From Colius striatus (lineage: Eukaryota; Chordata; Aves; Coliiformes; Coliidae): a DNA stretch of 64,000 nucleotides. The DNA lies in contig NC_084789.1 in NCBI RefSeq assembly GCF_028858725.1, positions 35,409,548 through 35,473,547 of the forward strand. Direction: 5' to 3'. Made by a program: the position numbers and the translations under genes. How positions within the stretch are numbered: position 1 is the stretch's first letter; each line of letters begins with the position of its first letter. Under the pieces are notes generated by a model, which was not told the origin of the DNA, searched no databases, and was given only the letters and a program-made list of their open reading frames with translations. Of this stretch, positions 45,701-60,700 are shown one piece after another.

Positions 45701-48700
45701 TCTTGCTTTCTTGTAGCTCCTATACTCAGTTGTATACCTTAAGAGACAAATGTATTTTTTCTATGGGAGCTGAACAGAAAAAGTTTGGTATTGAAGATAG
45801 CTCCCACAGGAAAACAGCTGCAAATGTGACACCGTGCTGGCTGATAGACTGCATGGGGACCTACTTACTACAGTAGCTGGGATCTATCTTCCTGCTTTCT
45901 TGTAGCTCCCATACTCAGTGGTATACCTTAAGAGACAAATGTATTTTTTCAATGGGAGCTGAACAGAAAAAGTGTGGTATTGAAGATAGCTCCCACACGA
46001 AAGGAGCTGCAAATGTGACACCGTGCTGACTGATAGACTGCATGGGGACCTACTTACTACTGTACCTGGGGTCTGCCTTCCTGCTTTCTTGTAGCTCCCA
46101 TGCTCAGTGGTATGACTTAACAGACACATGTATTTTTTCAATCGGAGCAGAGGAGAAAAAGTGTGGTATTGAAGATAGCTCCCACAGGAAAGCAGCTGCA
46201 AATGTGACACCGTGCTGGCTGATAGACTGCATGGGGACTTCCTTACTACTGTAGCTCAGATCTATCTTCTTGCTTTCTTGTAGCTCCCATACTCAGTGGT
46301 ATACCTTAAGTTACAAATGTATTCTTTCAATGGGAGCTGAGGAGAAAAATTGTTGTATTAAAGATAGGTACCACACGAAAGCAGCTGCAAATGTGACACC
46401 GTGCTGGCTGATAGACTGCATGGAGACCTACTTACTACTGTAGCTGGGAACTATCTTCCTGCTTTATTGTAGCTCCCATACTCAGTGGTATACCTTAACT
46501 TACAAATGTATTCTTTCACTGGGAGATGAGGAGAAAAAGTGTGGTATTGAAGACAGTTACCACACGAAAGCAGCTGCAAATGTGACACCGTGCTGGCTGA
46601 TAGACTGCATGGGGACCTACTTACTACTGTAGCTGGGATCTATCTTCCTGCTTTCTTGAAGCTCCCATACTCATTTGTATACCTTAAGAGACAAATGTAT
46701 TCTTTCAATGGGAGCTGAGGACAAAAAGTGTGGTATTGAAGATAGCTCCCACAGGAAAGCAGCTGCAAATGTGACACCGTGCTGGCTGCTAGACAGCATG
46801 GGGACCTACTTACTACTGTTGCTGGGGACTGCCTTCCTGCTTTCTTGTAGCTCCCTCACTCAGTGGTATACGTTAACTTACAAATGTATTCTTTCAGTCG
46901 GAGCTGTGGAGAAAAAGTGTGGTATTGAAGACAGCTCCCACACGAAAGCAGCTGCAAATGTGACACTGTGCTTGCTGCTAGACTGCATGAGGACCTACTT
47001 ACTACTGTAGCTGGGATCTGCCTTCCTGCTTTCTTGTAGCTCCCATACTCAGTTGTATACCTTAAGAGACAAATGTATTTTTTCTATGGGAGCTGAACAG
47101 AAAAAGTGTGGTATTGAAGATAGCTCCCACAGGAAAGCAGCTGCAAATGTGACACCGTGCTGGCTGATAGACTGCATGGGGACCTACTTACTACAGTAGG
47201 TGGGATCTATCTTCCTGCTTTCTTGTAGCTCCCATACTCAGTGGTATACCTTAACTTCCAAAAGTATTCTTTCAATGGGAGCTGAGGAGAAAAAGTGTGG
47301 TATTGAAGATAGCTCCCACACGAAAGGAGCTGCAAATGTGACACCGTGCTGACTGATAGACTGCATGGGGACCTACTTACTACTGTAGCTGAGGTCAGCC
47401 TTCCTGCTTTCTTGTAGCTCCCATACTCAGTGGTATACCTTAACTGACAAATGTATTCTTTCACTGGGAACTGAACAGAAAAAGTGTGGTATTGAAGATA
47501 GCTCCCACAGGAAAGGATCTGCACATGTTACAACGTTCTGGCTGATAGACTGCAAGGGGACCTACTTACTACTGTAGCTGGGGTCTGCCTTCCTGCTTTC
47601 TTGTAGCTCCCATACTCAGTGGTATAACTTAACAGACAAAATATATTTTTTTCAATGGGAGCTGAGGAGAAAAAGTGTGGTATTGAAGATAGCTCCCACA
47701 GGAAAGCAGCTGCAAATGTGACACTGTGCTGGCTGCTAGACTGCATGGGGACCTACTTACTACTGTAGCTGGGATCTACCTTCCTGCTTTCTTGTAGCTC
47801 CCATGCTCATTGGTATGACTTAACAGACACATGTATTTTTTCAATGGGAGCTCAGGAGAAAAAGTGTCTTATTGAAGATAGCTCCCACAGGAAAGCAGCT
47901 GCAAATGTTGACACCGTGCTTACTGATATACTGCATGGGGACTTCCTTACTACTGTAGCTGGGATCTATCTTCTTGCTTTCTTGTAGCTCCCATACTCAG
48001 TGGTATACCTTAAGTTACAAATGTATTCTTTCAATGGGAGCTGAGGAGAAAAATTGTTGTATTAAAGATAGGTACCACACGAAAGCAGCTGCAAATGTGA
48101 CAACGTGCTGGCTGCTAGACTGCATGGAGACCTACTTACTACTGTAGCTGGGGTCTGCCTTCCTGCTTTCTTGTAGCTCCCATACTCAGTTGTATACCTT
48201 AAGAGACAAATGTATTTTTTCAATGGGCGCTGAACAGAAAAAGTGTGGTATTGAAGATAGCTCCCACAGGAAACGAGTTGCAAATGTGACACCGTGCTGA
48301 CAGATAGACTGCATGGGGACCTACTTACTACTGTAGCTGAGGTCTGCCTTCCTGCTTTCTTGTAGCTCCCATACTCAGTGGTATACCTTAAGAGACAAAT
48401 GTATTCTTTCAATGAGAGCTGAGGAGAAAAACTGTGGTATTGAAGATAGCTCCCACAGGAAAGCAGCTGCAAATGTGACACCGTGCTGGCTGCTAGACTG
48501 CATAGGGACCTACTTACTACTGTAGCTGGGAACTATCTTCCTGCTTTATTGTAGCTACCATACTCAGTTGTATACCTTAAGAGACAAATGTATTCTTTCA
48601 ATGGGAGCTGAGGACAAAAAGTGTGGTATTGAAGATAGGTCCCACAGGAAAGGAGCTGCAAATGTGACACCGTGCTGGCTGCTAGACTGCATGGGGACCT

Positions 48701-51700
48701 ACTTACAACTGTAGCTGGGGTCTGCCTTCCTGCTTTCTTGTAGCTCCCATACTCAGTGGTATACCTTAATAGAGAAATGTATTTTTTCAATCGGAGATGA
48801 GGAGAAAAACTGTGGTATTGAAGATAGGTCCCACAGGAAAGGAGCTGCAAATGTGACAACGTGCTGACTGATAGACTGCATGGGGACCTACTTACTACTG
48901 TAGCTGGGGTCTGCCTTCCTGCTTTCTTGTAGCTCCCATACTCAGTTGTATACCTTAAGAGACAAATGTATTTTTTCAATGGGAGCTGAACAGAAAAAGT
49001 GTGGTATTGAAGATAGCTCCCACAGGAAAGCATCTGCAAATGTGACACCGTGCTGGCTGCTAGACAGCATGGGGACCTACTTACTACTGTAGCTGGGGTC
49101 TGCCTTCCTGCTTTCTTGTAGCTCCCTTACTCAGTGGTGTACGTTAACTTACAAATGTATTCTTTCATTCGGAGCTGTGGAGAATAAGTGTGGTATTGAA
49201 GACAGCTCCCACACGAAAGCAGCTGCAAATGTGACACCGTGCTTGCTGCTAGACTGCATGAGGACCTACTTACTACTGTAGCTGGGGTCTGCCTTCTTGC
49301 TTTCTTGTAGCTCCTATACTCAGTTGTATACCTTAAGAGACAAATGTATTTTTTCTATGGGAGCTGAACAGAAAAAGTTTGGTATTGAAGATAGCTCCCA
49401 CAGGAAAACAGCTGCAAATGTGACACCGTGCTGGCTGATAGACTGCATGGGGACCTACTTACTACAGTAGCTGGGATCTATCTTCCTGCTTTCTTGTAGC
49501 TCCCATACTCAGTGGTATACCTTAAGAGACAAATGTATTTTTTCAATGGGAGCTGAACAGAAAAAGTGTGGTATTGAAGATAGCTCCCACACGAAAGGAG
49601 CTGCAAATGTGACACCATGCTGACTGATAGACTGCATGAGGACCTACTTACTACTGTAGCTGGGGTCTGCCTTCCTGCTTTCTTGTAGCTCCCATTCTCA
49701 GTGGTATAACTTACCAGACAAAATGTATTTTTTCAAAGGGAGTTGAGGAGAAAAATTGTGGTATTGAAGATAGCTCCCACACGAAAGCAGCTGTAAATGT
49801 GACACCGTGCTGACTGATAGTCTGCATATTGACCTACTTACTACTGTAGCTGGGATCTACCTTCCTGCTTTCTTGTAGCTCCCATGCTCAGTGGTATGAC
49901 TTAACAGACACATGTATTTTTTCAATCGGAGCAGAGGAGAAAAAGTGTGGTATTGAAGATAGCTCCCACAGGAAAGCAGCTGCAAATGTGACACCGTGCT
50001 GGCTGATAGACTGCATGGGGACTTCCTTACTACTGTAGCTCAGATCTATCTTCTTGCTTTCTTGTAGCTCCCATGCTCATTGGTATGACTTAACAGACAC
50101 ATGTATTTTTTCAATGGGAGCTCAGGAGAAAAAGTGTCTTATTGAAGATAGCTCCCACAGGAAAGCAGCTGCAAATGTTGACACCGTGCTTACTGATATA
50201 CTGCATGGGGACTTCCTTACTACTGTAGCTGGGATCTATCTTCTTGCTTTCTTGTAGCTCCCATACTCAGTGGTATACCTTAAGTTACAAATGTATTCTT
50301 TCAATGGGAGCTGAGGAGAAAAATTGTTGTATTAAAGATAGGTACCACACGAAAGCAGCTGCAAATGTCACAACGTGCTGGCTGCTAGACTGCATGGAGA
50401 CCTACTTACTACTGTAGCTGGGGTCTGCCTTCCTGCTTTCTTGTAGCTCCCATACTCAGTTGTATACCTTAAGAGACAAATGTATTTTTTCAATGGGCGC
50501 TGAACAGAAAAAGTGTGGTATTGAAGATAGCTCCCACAGGAAACGAGTTGCAAATGTGACACCGTGCTGACAGATAGACTGCATGGGGACCTACTTACTA
50601 CTGTAGCTGAGGTCTGCCTTCCTGCTTTCTTGTAGCTCCCATACTCAGTGGTATACCTTAAGAGACAAATGTATTCTTTCAATGAGAGCTGAGGAGAAAA
50701 ACTGTGGTATTGAAGATAGCTCCCACAGGAAAGCAGCTGCAAATGTGACACCGTGCTGGCTGCTAGACTGCATAGGGACCTACTTACTACTGTAGCTGGG
50801 AACTATCTTCCTGCTTTATTGTAGCTACCATACTCAGTTGTATACCTTAAGAGACAAATGTATTCTTTCAATGGGAGCTGAGGACAAAAAGTGTGGTATT
50901 GAAGATAGGTCCCACAGGAAAGGAGCTGCAAATGTGACACCGTGCTGGCTGCTAGACTGCATGGGGACCTACTTACTACTGTAGCTGGGGTCTGCCTTCC
51001 TGCTTTCTTGTAGCTCCCATACTCAGTGGTATACCTTAATAGAGAAATGTATTTTTTCAATCGGAGATGAGGAGAAAAACTGTGGTATTGAAGATAGGTC
51101 CCACAGGAAAGGAGCTGCAAATGTGACAACGTGCTGACTGATAGACTGCATGGGGACCTACTTACTACTGTAGCTGGGGTCTGCCTTCCTGCTTTCTTGT
51201 AGCTCCCATACTCAGTTGTATACCTTAAGAGACAAATGTATTTTTTCAATGGGAGCTGAACAGAAAAAGTGTGGTATTGAAGATAGCTCCCACAGGAAAG
51301 CAGCTGCAAATGTGACACCGTGCTGGCTGCTAGACAGCATGGGGACCTACTTACTACTGTAGCTGGGGTCTGCCTTCCTGCTTTCTTGTAGCTCCCTTAC
51401 TCAGTGGTGTACGTTAACTTACAAATGTATTCTTTCATTCGGAGCTGTGGAGAATAAGTGTGGTATTGAAGACAGCTCCCACACGAAAGCAGCTGCAAAT
51501 GTGACACCGTGCTTGCTGCTAGACTGCATGAGGACCTACTTACTACTGTAGCTGGGGTCTGCCTTCTTGCTTTCTTGTAGCTCCTATACTCAGTTGTATA
51601 CCTTAAGAGACAAATGTATTTTTTCTATGGGAGCTGAACAGAAAAAGTTTGGTATTGAAGATAGCTCCCACAGGAAAACAGCTGCAAATGTGACACCGTG

Positions 51701-54700
51701 CTGGCTGATAGACTGCATGGGGACCTACTTACTACAGTAGCTGGGATCTATCTTCCTGCTTTCTTGTAGCTCCCATACTCAGTGGTATACCTTAAGAGAC
51801 AAATGTATTTTTTCAATGGGAGCTGAACAGAAAAAGTGTGGTATTGAAGATAGCTCCCACACGAAAGGAGCTGCAAATGTGACACCATGCTGACTGATAG
51901 ACTGCATGAGGACCTACTTACTACTGTAGCTGGGGTCTGCCTTCCTGCTTTCTTGTAGCTCCCATTCTCAGTGGTATAACTTACCAGACAAAATGTATTT
52001 TTTCAAAGGGAGTTGAGGAGAAAAATTGTGGTATTGAAGATAGCTCCCACACGAAAGCAGCTGTAAATGTGACACCGTGCTGACTGATAGTCTGCATATT
52101 GACCTACTTACTACTGTAGCTGGGATCTACCTTCCTGCTTTCTTGTAGCTCCCATGCTCAGTGGTATGACTTAACAGACACATGTATTTTTTCAATCGGA
52201 GCAGAGGAGAAAAAGTGTGGTATTGAAGATAGCTCCCACAGGAAAGCAGCTGCAAATGTGACACCGTGCTGGCTGATAGACTGCATGGGGACTTCCTTAC
52301 TACTGTAGCTCAGATCTATCTTCTTGCTTTCTTGTAGCTCCCATACTCAGTGGTATATTTTAAGTTACAAATGTATTCTTTCAATGGGAGCTGAGGAGAA
52401 AAATTGTTGTATTAAAGATAGGTACCACACGAAAGCAGCTGCAAATGTGACACCGTGCTGGCTGATAGACTGCATGGAGACCTACTTACTACTGTAGCTG
52501 GGAACTATCTTCCTGCTTTATTGTAGCTCCCATACTCAGTGGTATACCTTAACTTACAAATGTATTCTTTCACTGGGAGATGAGGAGAAAAAGTGTGGTA
52601 TTGAAGACAGTTCCCACAGGAAAGCAGCTGCAAATGTGACACCGTGCTGGCTGCTAGACTGCATGGGGACCTACTTACTACTGTAGCTGGGATCTATCTT
52701 CCTGCTTTCTTGAAGCTCCCATACTCATTTGTATACCTTAAGAGACAAATGTATTCTTTCAATGGGAGCTGAGGAGAAAAAGTGTGGTATTGAAGACAGT
52801 TCCCACAGGAAAGGAGCTGCAAATGTGACACCGTGCTGGCTGCTAGACTGCATGGTGACCTACTTACTACTGTAGCTGGGGTCTGCCTTCCTGCTTTCTT
52901 GTAGCTCCTATACTCAGTTGTATACCTTAAGAGACAAATGTATTTTTTCAATGGGAGCTGAACAGAATAAGTGTGGTATTGAAGATATGTCCCACAGGAA
53001 AGCAGCTGCAAATGTGACACCGTGCTGGCTGCTAGACTGCATGGGGACCTACTTACTACTGTAGCTGGGATCTAACTTCCTGCTTTCTTGTAGCTCCCAT
53101 ACTCAGTGGTATAACTTAAGAGACAAAATGTATTTTTTTCCAAGGGAGCTGAGGAGAAAAAGTGTGGTATTGAAGATAGCTCCCACAGGAAAGCAGCTGC
53201 AAATGTGACACCGTGCTGGCTGATAGACTGCATAAGGACCTACTTACTATAGTAGCTGGGATCTATCTTCCTGCTTTCTTTTAGCTCCCATACTCAGTGG
53301 CATAACTTAACTTACAAATGTATTTTTTCAATGGGAACTGAGGAGAAAAAGTGTGGTATTGAAGATAGGTCTCACACGAAAGGAGCTGCAAATGTTACAC
53401 CGTGCTAGCTGATAGACTGCATGGGGACCTACTTACTACTGTAGCTGGGGTCTGTCTTCCTGCTTTCTTGTAGCTCCCATGCTCAGTGGCATAACTTAAC
53501 AGACTCATGTATTTTTTCAATGGGAGCTGAGGAGAAAAACTGTGGTATTGAAGATAGGTCCCACAGGAAAGGAGCTGCAAATGTGACAACGTGCTGACTG
53601 ATAGACTGCATGGGGACCTACTTACTACTGTAGCTGGGGTCTGCCTTCCTGCTTTCTTGTAGCTCCCATACTCAGTTGTATACCTTAAGAGACAAATGTA
53701 TTTTTTCAATGGGAGCTGAACAGAAAAAGTGTGGTATTGAAGATAGCTCCCACAGGAAAGCATCTGCAAATGTGACACCGTGCTGGCTGCTAGACAGCAT
53801 GGGGACCTACTTACTACTGTAGCTGGGGTCTGCCTTCCTGCTTTCTTGTAGCTCCCTTACTCAGTGGTGTACGTTAACTTACAAATGTATTCTTTCATTC
53901 GGAGCTGTGGAGAATAAGTGTGGTATTGAAGACAGCTCCCACACGAAAGCAGCTGCAAATGTGACACCGTGCTTGCTGCTAGACTGCATGAGGACCTACT
54001 TACTACTGTAGCTGGGGTCTGCCTTCTTGCTTTCTTGTAGCTCCTATACTCAGTTGTATACCTTAAGAGACAAATGTATTTTTTCTATGGGAGCTGAACA
54101 GAAAAAGTTTGGTATTGAAGATAGCTCCCACAGGAAAACAGCTGCAAATGTGACACCGTGCTGGCTGATAGACTGCATGGGGACCTACTTACTACAGTAG
54201 CTGGGATCTATCTTCCTGCTTTCTTGTAGCTCCCATACTCAGTGGTATACCTTAAGAGACAAATGTATTTTTTCAATGGGAGCTGAACAGAAAAAGTGTG
54301 GTATTGAAGATAGCTCCCACACGAAAGGAGCTGCAAATGTGACACCGTGCTGACTGATAGACTGCATGGGGACCTACTTACTACTGTAGCTGGGGTCTGC
54401 CTTCCTGCTTTCTTGTAGCTCCCATTCTCAGTGGTATAACTTACCAGACAAAATGTATTTTTTCAAAGGGAGTTGAGGAGAAAAATTGTGGTATTGAAGA
54501 TAGCTCCCACACGAAAGCAGCTGTAAATGTGACACCGTGCTGACTGATAGTCTGCATATTGACCTACTTACTACTGTAGCTGGGATCTACCTTCCTGCTT
54601 TCTTGTAGCTCCCATGCTCAGTGGTATGACTTAACAGACACATGTATTTTTTCAATCGGAGCAGAGGAGAAAAAGTGTGGTATTGAAGATAGCTCCCACA

Positions 54701-57700
54701 GGAAAGCAGCTGCAAATGTGACACCGTGCTGGCTGATAGACTGCATGGGGACTTCCTTACTACTGTAGCTCAGATCTATCTTCTTGCTTTCTTGTAGCTC
54801 CCATACTCAGTGGTATATTTTAAGTTACAAATGTATTCTTTCAATGGGAGCTGAGGAGAAAAATTGTTGTATTAAAGATAGGTACCACACGAAAGCAGCT
54901 GCAAATGTGACACCGTGCTGGCTGATAGACTGCATGGAGACCTACTTACTACTGTAGCTGGGAACTATCTTCCTGCTTTATTGTAGCTCCCATACTCAGT
55001 GGTATACCTTAACTTACAAATGTATTCTTTCACTGGGAGATGAGGAGAAAAAGTGTGGTATTGAAGACAGTTCCCACAGGAAAGCAGCTGCAAATGTGAC
55101 ACCGTGCTGGCTGCTAGACTGCATGGGGACCTACTTACTACTGTAGCTGGGATCTATCTTCCTGCTTTCTTGAAGCTCCCATACTCATTTGTATACCTTA
55201 AGAGACAAATGTATTCTTTCAATGGGAGCTGAGGAGAAAAAGTGTGGTATTGAAGACAGTTCCCACAGGAAAGGAGCTGCAAATGTGACACCGTGCTGGC
55301 TGCTAGACTGCATGGTGACCTACTTACTACTGTAGCTGGGGTCTGCCTTCCTGCTTTCTTGTAGCTCCTATACTCAGTTGTATACCTTAAGAGACAAATG
55401 TATTTTTTCAATGGGAGCTGAACAGAATAAGTGTGGTATTGAAGATATGTCCCACAGGAAAGCAGCTGCAAATGTGACACCGTGCTGGCTGCTAGACTGC
55501 ATGGGGACCTACTTACTACTGTAGCTGGGATCTAACTTCCTGCTTTCTTGTAGCTCCCATACTCAGTGGTATAACTTAAGAGACAAAATGTATTTTTTTC
55601 CAAGGGAGCTGAGGAGAAAAAGTGTGGTATTGAAGATAGCTCCCACAGGAAAGCAGCTGCAAATGTGACACCGTGCTGGCTGATAGACTGCATGGGGACC
55701 TACTTACTACAGTAGCTGGGATCTATCTTCCTGCTTTCTTGTAGCTCCCATACTCAGTGGTATACCTTAAGAGACAAATGTATTTTTTCAATGGGAGCTG
55801 AACAGAAAAAGTGTGGTATTGAAGATAGCTCCCACACGAAAGGAGCTGCAAATGTGACACCGTGCTGACTGATAGACTGCATGGGGACCTACTTACTACT
55901 GTAGCTGGGGTCTGCCTTCCTGCTTTCTTGTAGCTCCCATTCTCAGTGGTATAACTTACCAGACAAAATGTATTTTTTCAAAGGGAGTTGAGGAGAAAAA
56001 TTGTGGTATTGAAGATAGCTCCCACACGAAAGCAGCTGTAAATGTGACACCGTGCTGACTGATAGTCTGCATATTGACCTACTTACTACTGTAGCTGGGA
56101 TCTACCTTCCTGCTTTCTTGTAGCTCCCATGCTCAGTGGTATGACTTAACAGACACATGTATTTTTTCAATCGGAGCAGAGGAGAAAAAGTGTGGTATTG
56201 AAGATAGCTCCCACAGGAAAGCAGCTGCAAATGTGACACCGTGCTGGCTGATAGACTGCATGGGGACTTCCTTACTACTGTAGCTCAGATCTATCTTCTT
56301 GCTTTCTTGTAGCTCCCATACTCAGTGGTATATTTTAAGTTACAAATGTATTCTTTCAATGGGAGCTGAGGAGAAAAATTGTTGTATTAAAGATAGGTAC
56401 CACACGAAAGCAGCTGCAAATGTGACACCGTGCTGGCTGATAGACTGCATGGAGACCTACTTACTACTGTAGCTGGGAACTATCTTCCTGCTTTATTGTA
56501 GCTCCCATACTCAGTGGTATACCTTAACTTACAAATGTATTCTTTCACTGGGAGATGAGGAGAAAAAGTGTGGTATTGAAGACAGTTCCCACAGGAAAGC
56601 AGCTGCAAATGTGACACCGTGCTGGCTGCTAGACTGCATGGGGACCTACTTACTACTGTAGCTGGGATCTATCTTCCTGCTTTCTTGAAGCTCCCATACT
56701 CATTTGTATACCTTAAGAGACAAATGTATTCTTTCAATGGGAGCTGAGGAGAAAAAGTGTGGTATTGAAGACAGTTCCCACAGGAAAGGAGCTGCAAATG
56801 TGACACCGTGCTGGCTGCTAGACTGCATGGTGACCTACTTACTACTGTAGCTGGGGTCTGCCTTCCTGCTTTCTTGTAGCTCCTATACTCAGTTGTATAC
56901 CTTAAGAGACAAATGTATTTTTTCAATGGGAGCTGAACAGAATAAGTGTGGTATTGAAGATATGTCCCACAGGAAAGCAGCTGCAAATGTGACACCGTGC
57001 TGGCTGCTAGACTGCATGGGGACCTACTTACTACTGTAGCTGGGATCTAACTTCCTGCTTTCTTGTAGCTCCCATACTCAGTGGTATAACTTAAGAGACA
57101 AAATGTATTTTTTTCCAAGGGAGCTGAGGAGAAAAAGTGTGGTATTGAAGACAGTTCCCACAGGAAAGGAGCTGCAAATGTGACACCGTGCTGGCTGCTA
57201 GACTGCATGGGGACCTACTTACTACTGTAGCTGGGATCTATCTTCCTGCTTTCTTGAAGCTCCCATACTCATTTGTATACCTTAAGAGACAAATGTATTC
57301 TTTCAATGGGAGCTGAGGAGAAAAAGTGTGGTATTGAAGACAGTTCCCACAGGAAAGGAGCTGCAAATGTGACACCGTGCTGGCTGCTAGACTGCATGGT
57401 GACCTACTTACTACTGTAGCTGGGGTCTGCCTTCCTGCTTTCTTGTAGCTCCTATACTCAGTTGTATACCTTAAGAGACAAATGTATTTTTTCAATGGGA
57501 GCTGAACAGAATAAGTGTGGTATTGAAGATATGTCCCACAGGAAAGCAGCTGCAAATGTGACACCGTGCTGGCTGCTAGACTGCATGGGGACCTACTTAC
57601 TACTGTAGCTGGGATCTATCTTCCTGCTTTCTTGAAGCTCCCATACTCATTTGTATACCTTAAGAGACAAATGTATTTTTTCAATGGGAGCTGAACAGAA

Positions 57701-60700
57701 TAAGTGTGGTATTGAAGATAGCTCCCACAGGAAAGCAGCTGCAAATGTGACACCGTGCTGGCTGATAGACTGCATAAGGACCTACTTACTATAGTAGCTG
57801 GGATCTATCTTCCTGCTTTCTTTTAGCTCCCATACTCAGTGGCATAACTTAACTTACAAATGTATTTTTTCAATGGGAACTGAGGAGAAAAAGTGTGGTA
57901 TTGAAGATAGGTCTCACACGAAAGGAGCTGCAAATGTTACACCGTGCTAGCTGATAGACTGCATGGGGACCTACTTACTACTGTAGCTGGGGTCTGTCTT
58001 CCTGCTTTCTTGTAGCTCCCATGCTCAGTGGCATAACTTAACAGACTCATGTATTTTTTCAATGGGAGCTGAGGAGAAAAACTGTGGTATTGAAGATAGG
58101 TCCCACAGGAAAGGAGCTGCAAATGTGACAACGTGCTGACTGATAGACTGCATGGGGACCTACTTACTACTGTAGCTGGGGTCTGCCTTCCTGCTTTCTT
58201 GTAGCTCCCATACTCAGTTGTATACCTTAAGAGACAAATGTATTTTTTCAATGGGAGCTGAACAGAAAAAGTGTGGTATTGAAGATAGCTCCCACAGGAA
58301 AGCATCTGCAAATGTGACACCGTGCTGGCTGCTAGACAGCATGGGGACCTACTTACTACTGTAGCTGGGGTCTGCCTTCCTGCTTTCTTGTAGCTCCCTT
58401 ACTCAGTGGTATACCTTAATAGAGAAATGTATTTTTTCAATCGGAGATGAGGAGAAAAACTGTGGTATTGAAGATAGGTCCCACAGGAAAGGAGCTGCAA
58501 ATGTGACAACGTGCTGACTGATAGACTGCATGGGGACCTACTTACTACTGTAGCTGGGGTCTGCCTTCCTGCTTTCTTGTAGCTCCCATACTCAGTTGTA
58601 TACCTTAAGAGACAAATGTATTTTTTCAATGGGAGCTGAACAGAAAAAGTGTGGTATTGAAGATAGCTCCCACAGGAAAGCATCTGCAAATGTGACACCG
58701 TGCTGGCTGCTAGACAGCATGGGGACCTACTTACTACTGTAGCTGGGGTCTGCCTTCCTGCTTTCTTGTAGCTCCCTTACTCAGTGGTGTACGTTAACTT
58801 ACAAATGTATTCTTTCATTCGGAGCTGTGGAGAATAAGTGTGGTATTGAAGACAGCTCCCACACGAAAGCAGCTGCAAATGTGACACCGTGCTTGCTGCT
58901 AGACTGCATGAGGACCTACTTACTACTGTAGCTGGGGTCTGCCTTCTTGCTTTCTTGTAGCTCCTATACTCAGTTGTATACCTTAAGAGACAAATGTATT
59001 TTTTCTATGGGAGCTGAACAGAAAAAGTTTGGTATTGAAGATAGCTCCCACAGGAAAACAGCTGCAAATGTGACACCGTGCTGGCTGATAGACTGCATGG
59101 GGACCTACTTACTACAGTAGCTGGGATCTATCTTCCTGCTTTCTTGTAGCTCCCATACTCAGTGGTATACCTTAAGAGACAAATGTATTTTTTCAATGGG
59201 AGCTGAACAGAAAAAGTGTGGTATTGAAGATAGCTCCCACACGAAAGGAGCTGCAAATGTGACACCGTGCTGACTGATAGACTGCATGGGGACCTACTTA
59301 CTACTGTAGCTGGGGTCTGCCTTCCTGCTTTCTTGTAGCTCCCATTCTCAGTGGTATAACTTACCAGACAAAATGTATTTTTTCAAAGGGAGTTGAGGAG
59401 AAAAATTGTGGTATTGAAGATAGCTCCCACACGAAAGCAGCTGTAAATGTGACACCGTGCTGACTGATAGTCTGCATATTGACCTACTTACTACTGTAGC
59501 TGGGATCTACCTTCCTGCTTTCTTGTAGCTCCCATGCTCAGTGGTATGACTTAACAGACACATGTATTTTTTCAATCGGAGCAGAGGAGAAAAAGTGTGG
59601 TATTGAAGATAGCTCCCACAGGAAAGCAGCTGCAAATGTGACACCGTGCTGGCTGATAGACTGCATGGGGACTTCCTTACTACTGTAGCTCAGATCTATC
59701 TTCTTGCTTTCTTGTAGCTCCCATACTCAGTGGTATATTTTAAGTTACAAATGTATTCTTTCAATGGGAGCTGAGGAGAAAAATTGTTGTATTAAAGATA
59801 GGTACCACACGAAAGCAGCTGCAAATGTGACACCGTGCTGGCTGATAGACTGCATGGAGACCTACTTACTACTGTAGCTGGGAACTATCTTCCTGCTTTA
59901 TTGTAGCTCCCATACTCAGTGGTATACCTTAACTTACAAATGTATTCTTTCACTGGGAGATGAGGAGAAAAAGTGTGGTATTGAAGACAGTTCCCACAGG
60001 AAAGCAGCTGCAAATGTGACACCGTGCTGGCTGCTAGACTGCATGGGGACCTACTTACTACTGTAGCTGGGATCTATCTTCCTGCTTTCTTGAAGCTCCC
60101 ATACTCATTTGTATACCTTAAGAGACAAATGTATTCTTTCAATGGGAGCTGAGGAGAAAAAGTGTGGTATTGAAGACAGTTCCCACAGGAAAGGAGCTGC
60201 AAATGTGACACCGTGCTGGCTGCTAGACTGCATGGTGACCTACTTACTACTGTAGCTGGGGTCTGCCTTCCTGCTTTCTTGTAGCTCCTATACTCAGTTG
60301 TATACCTTAAGAGACAAATGTATTTTTTCAATGGGAGCTGAACAGAATAAGTGTGGTATTGAAGATATGTCCCACAGGAAAGCAGCTGCAAATGTGACAC
60401 CGTGCTGGCTGCTAGACTGCATGGGGACCTACTTACTACTGTAGCTGGGATCTAACTTCCTGCTTTCTTGTAGCTCCCATACTCAGTGGTATAACTTAAG
60501 AGACAAAATGTATTTTTTTCCAAGGGAGCTGAGGAGAAAAAGTGTGGTATTGAAGATAGCTCCCACAGGAAAGCAGCTGCAAATGTGACACCGTGCTGGC
60601 TGATAGACTGCATGGGGACCTACTTACTACAGTAGCTGGGATCTATCTTCCTGCTTTCTTGTAGCTCCCATACTCAGTGGTATACCTTAAGAGACAAATG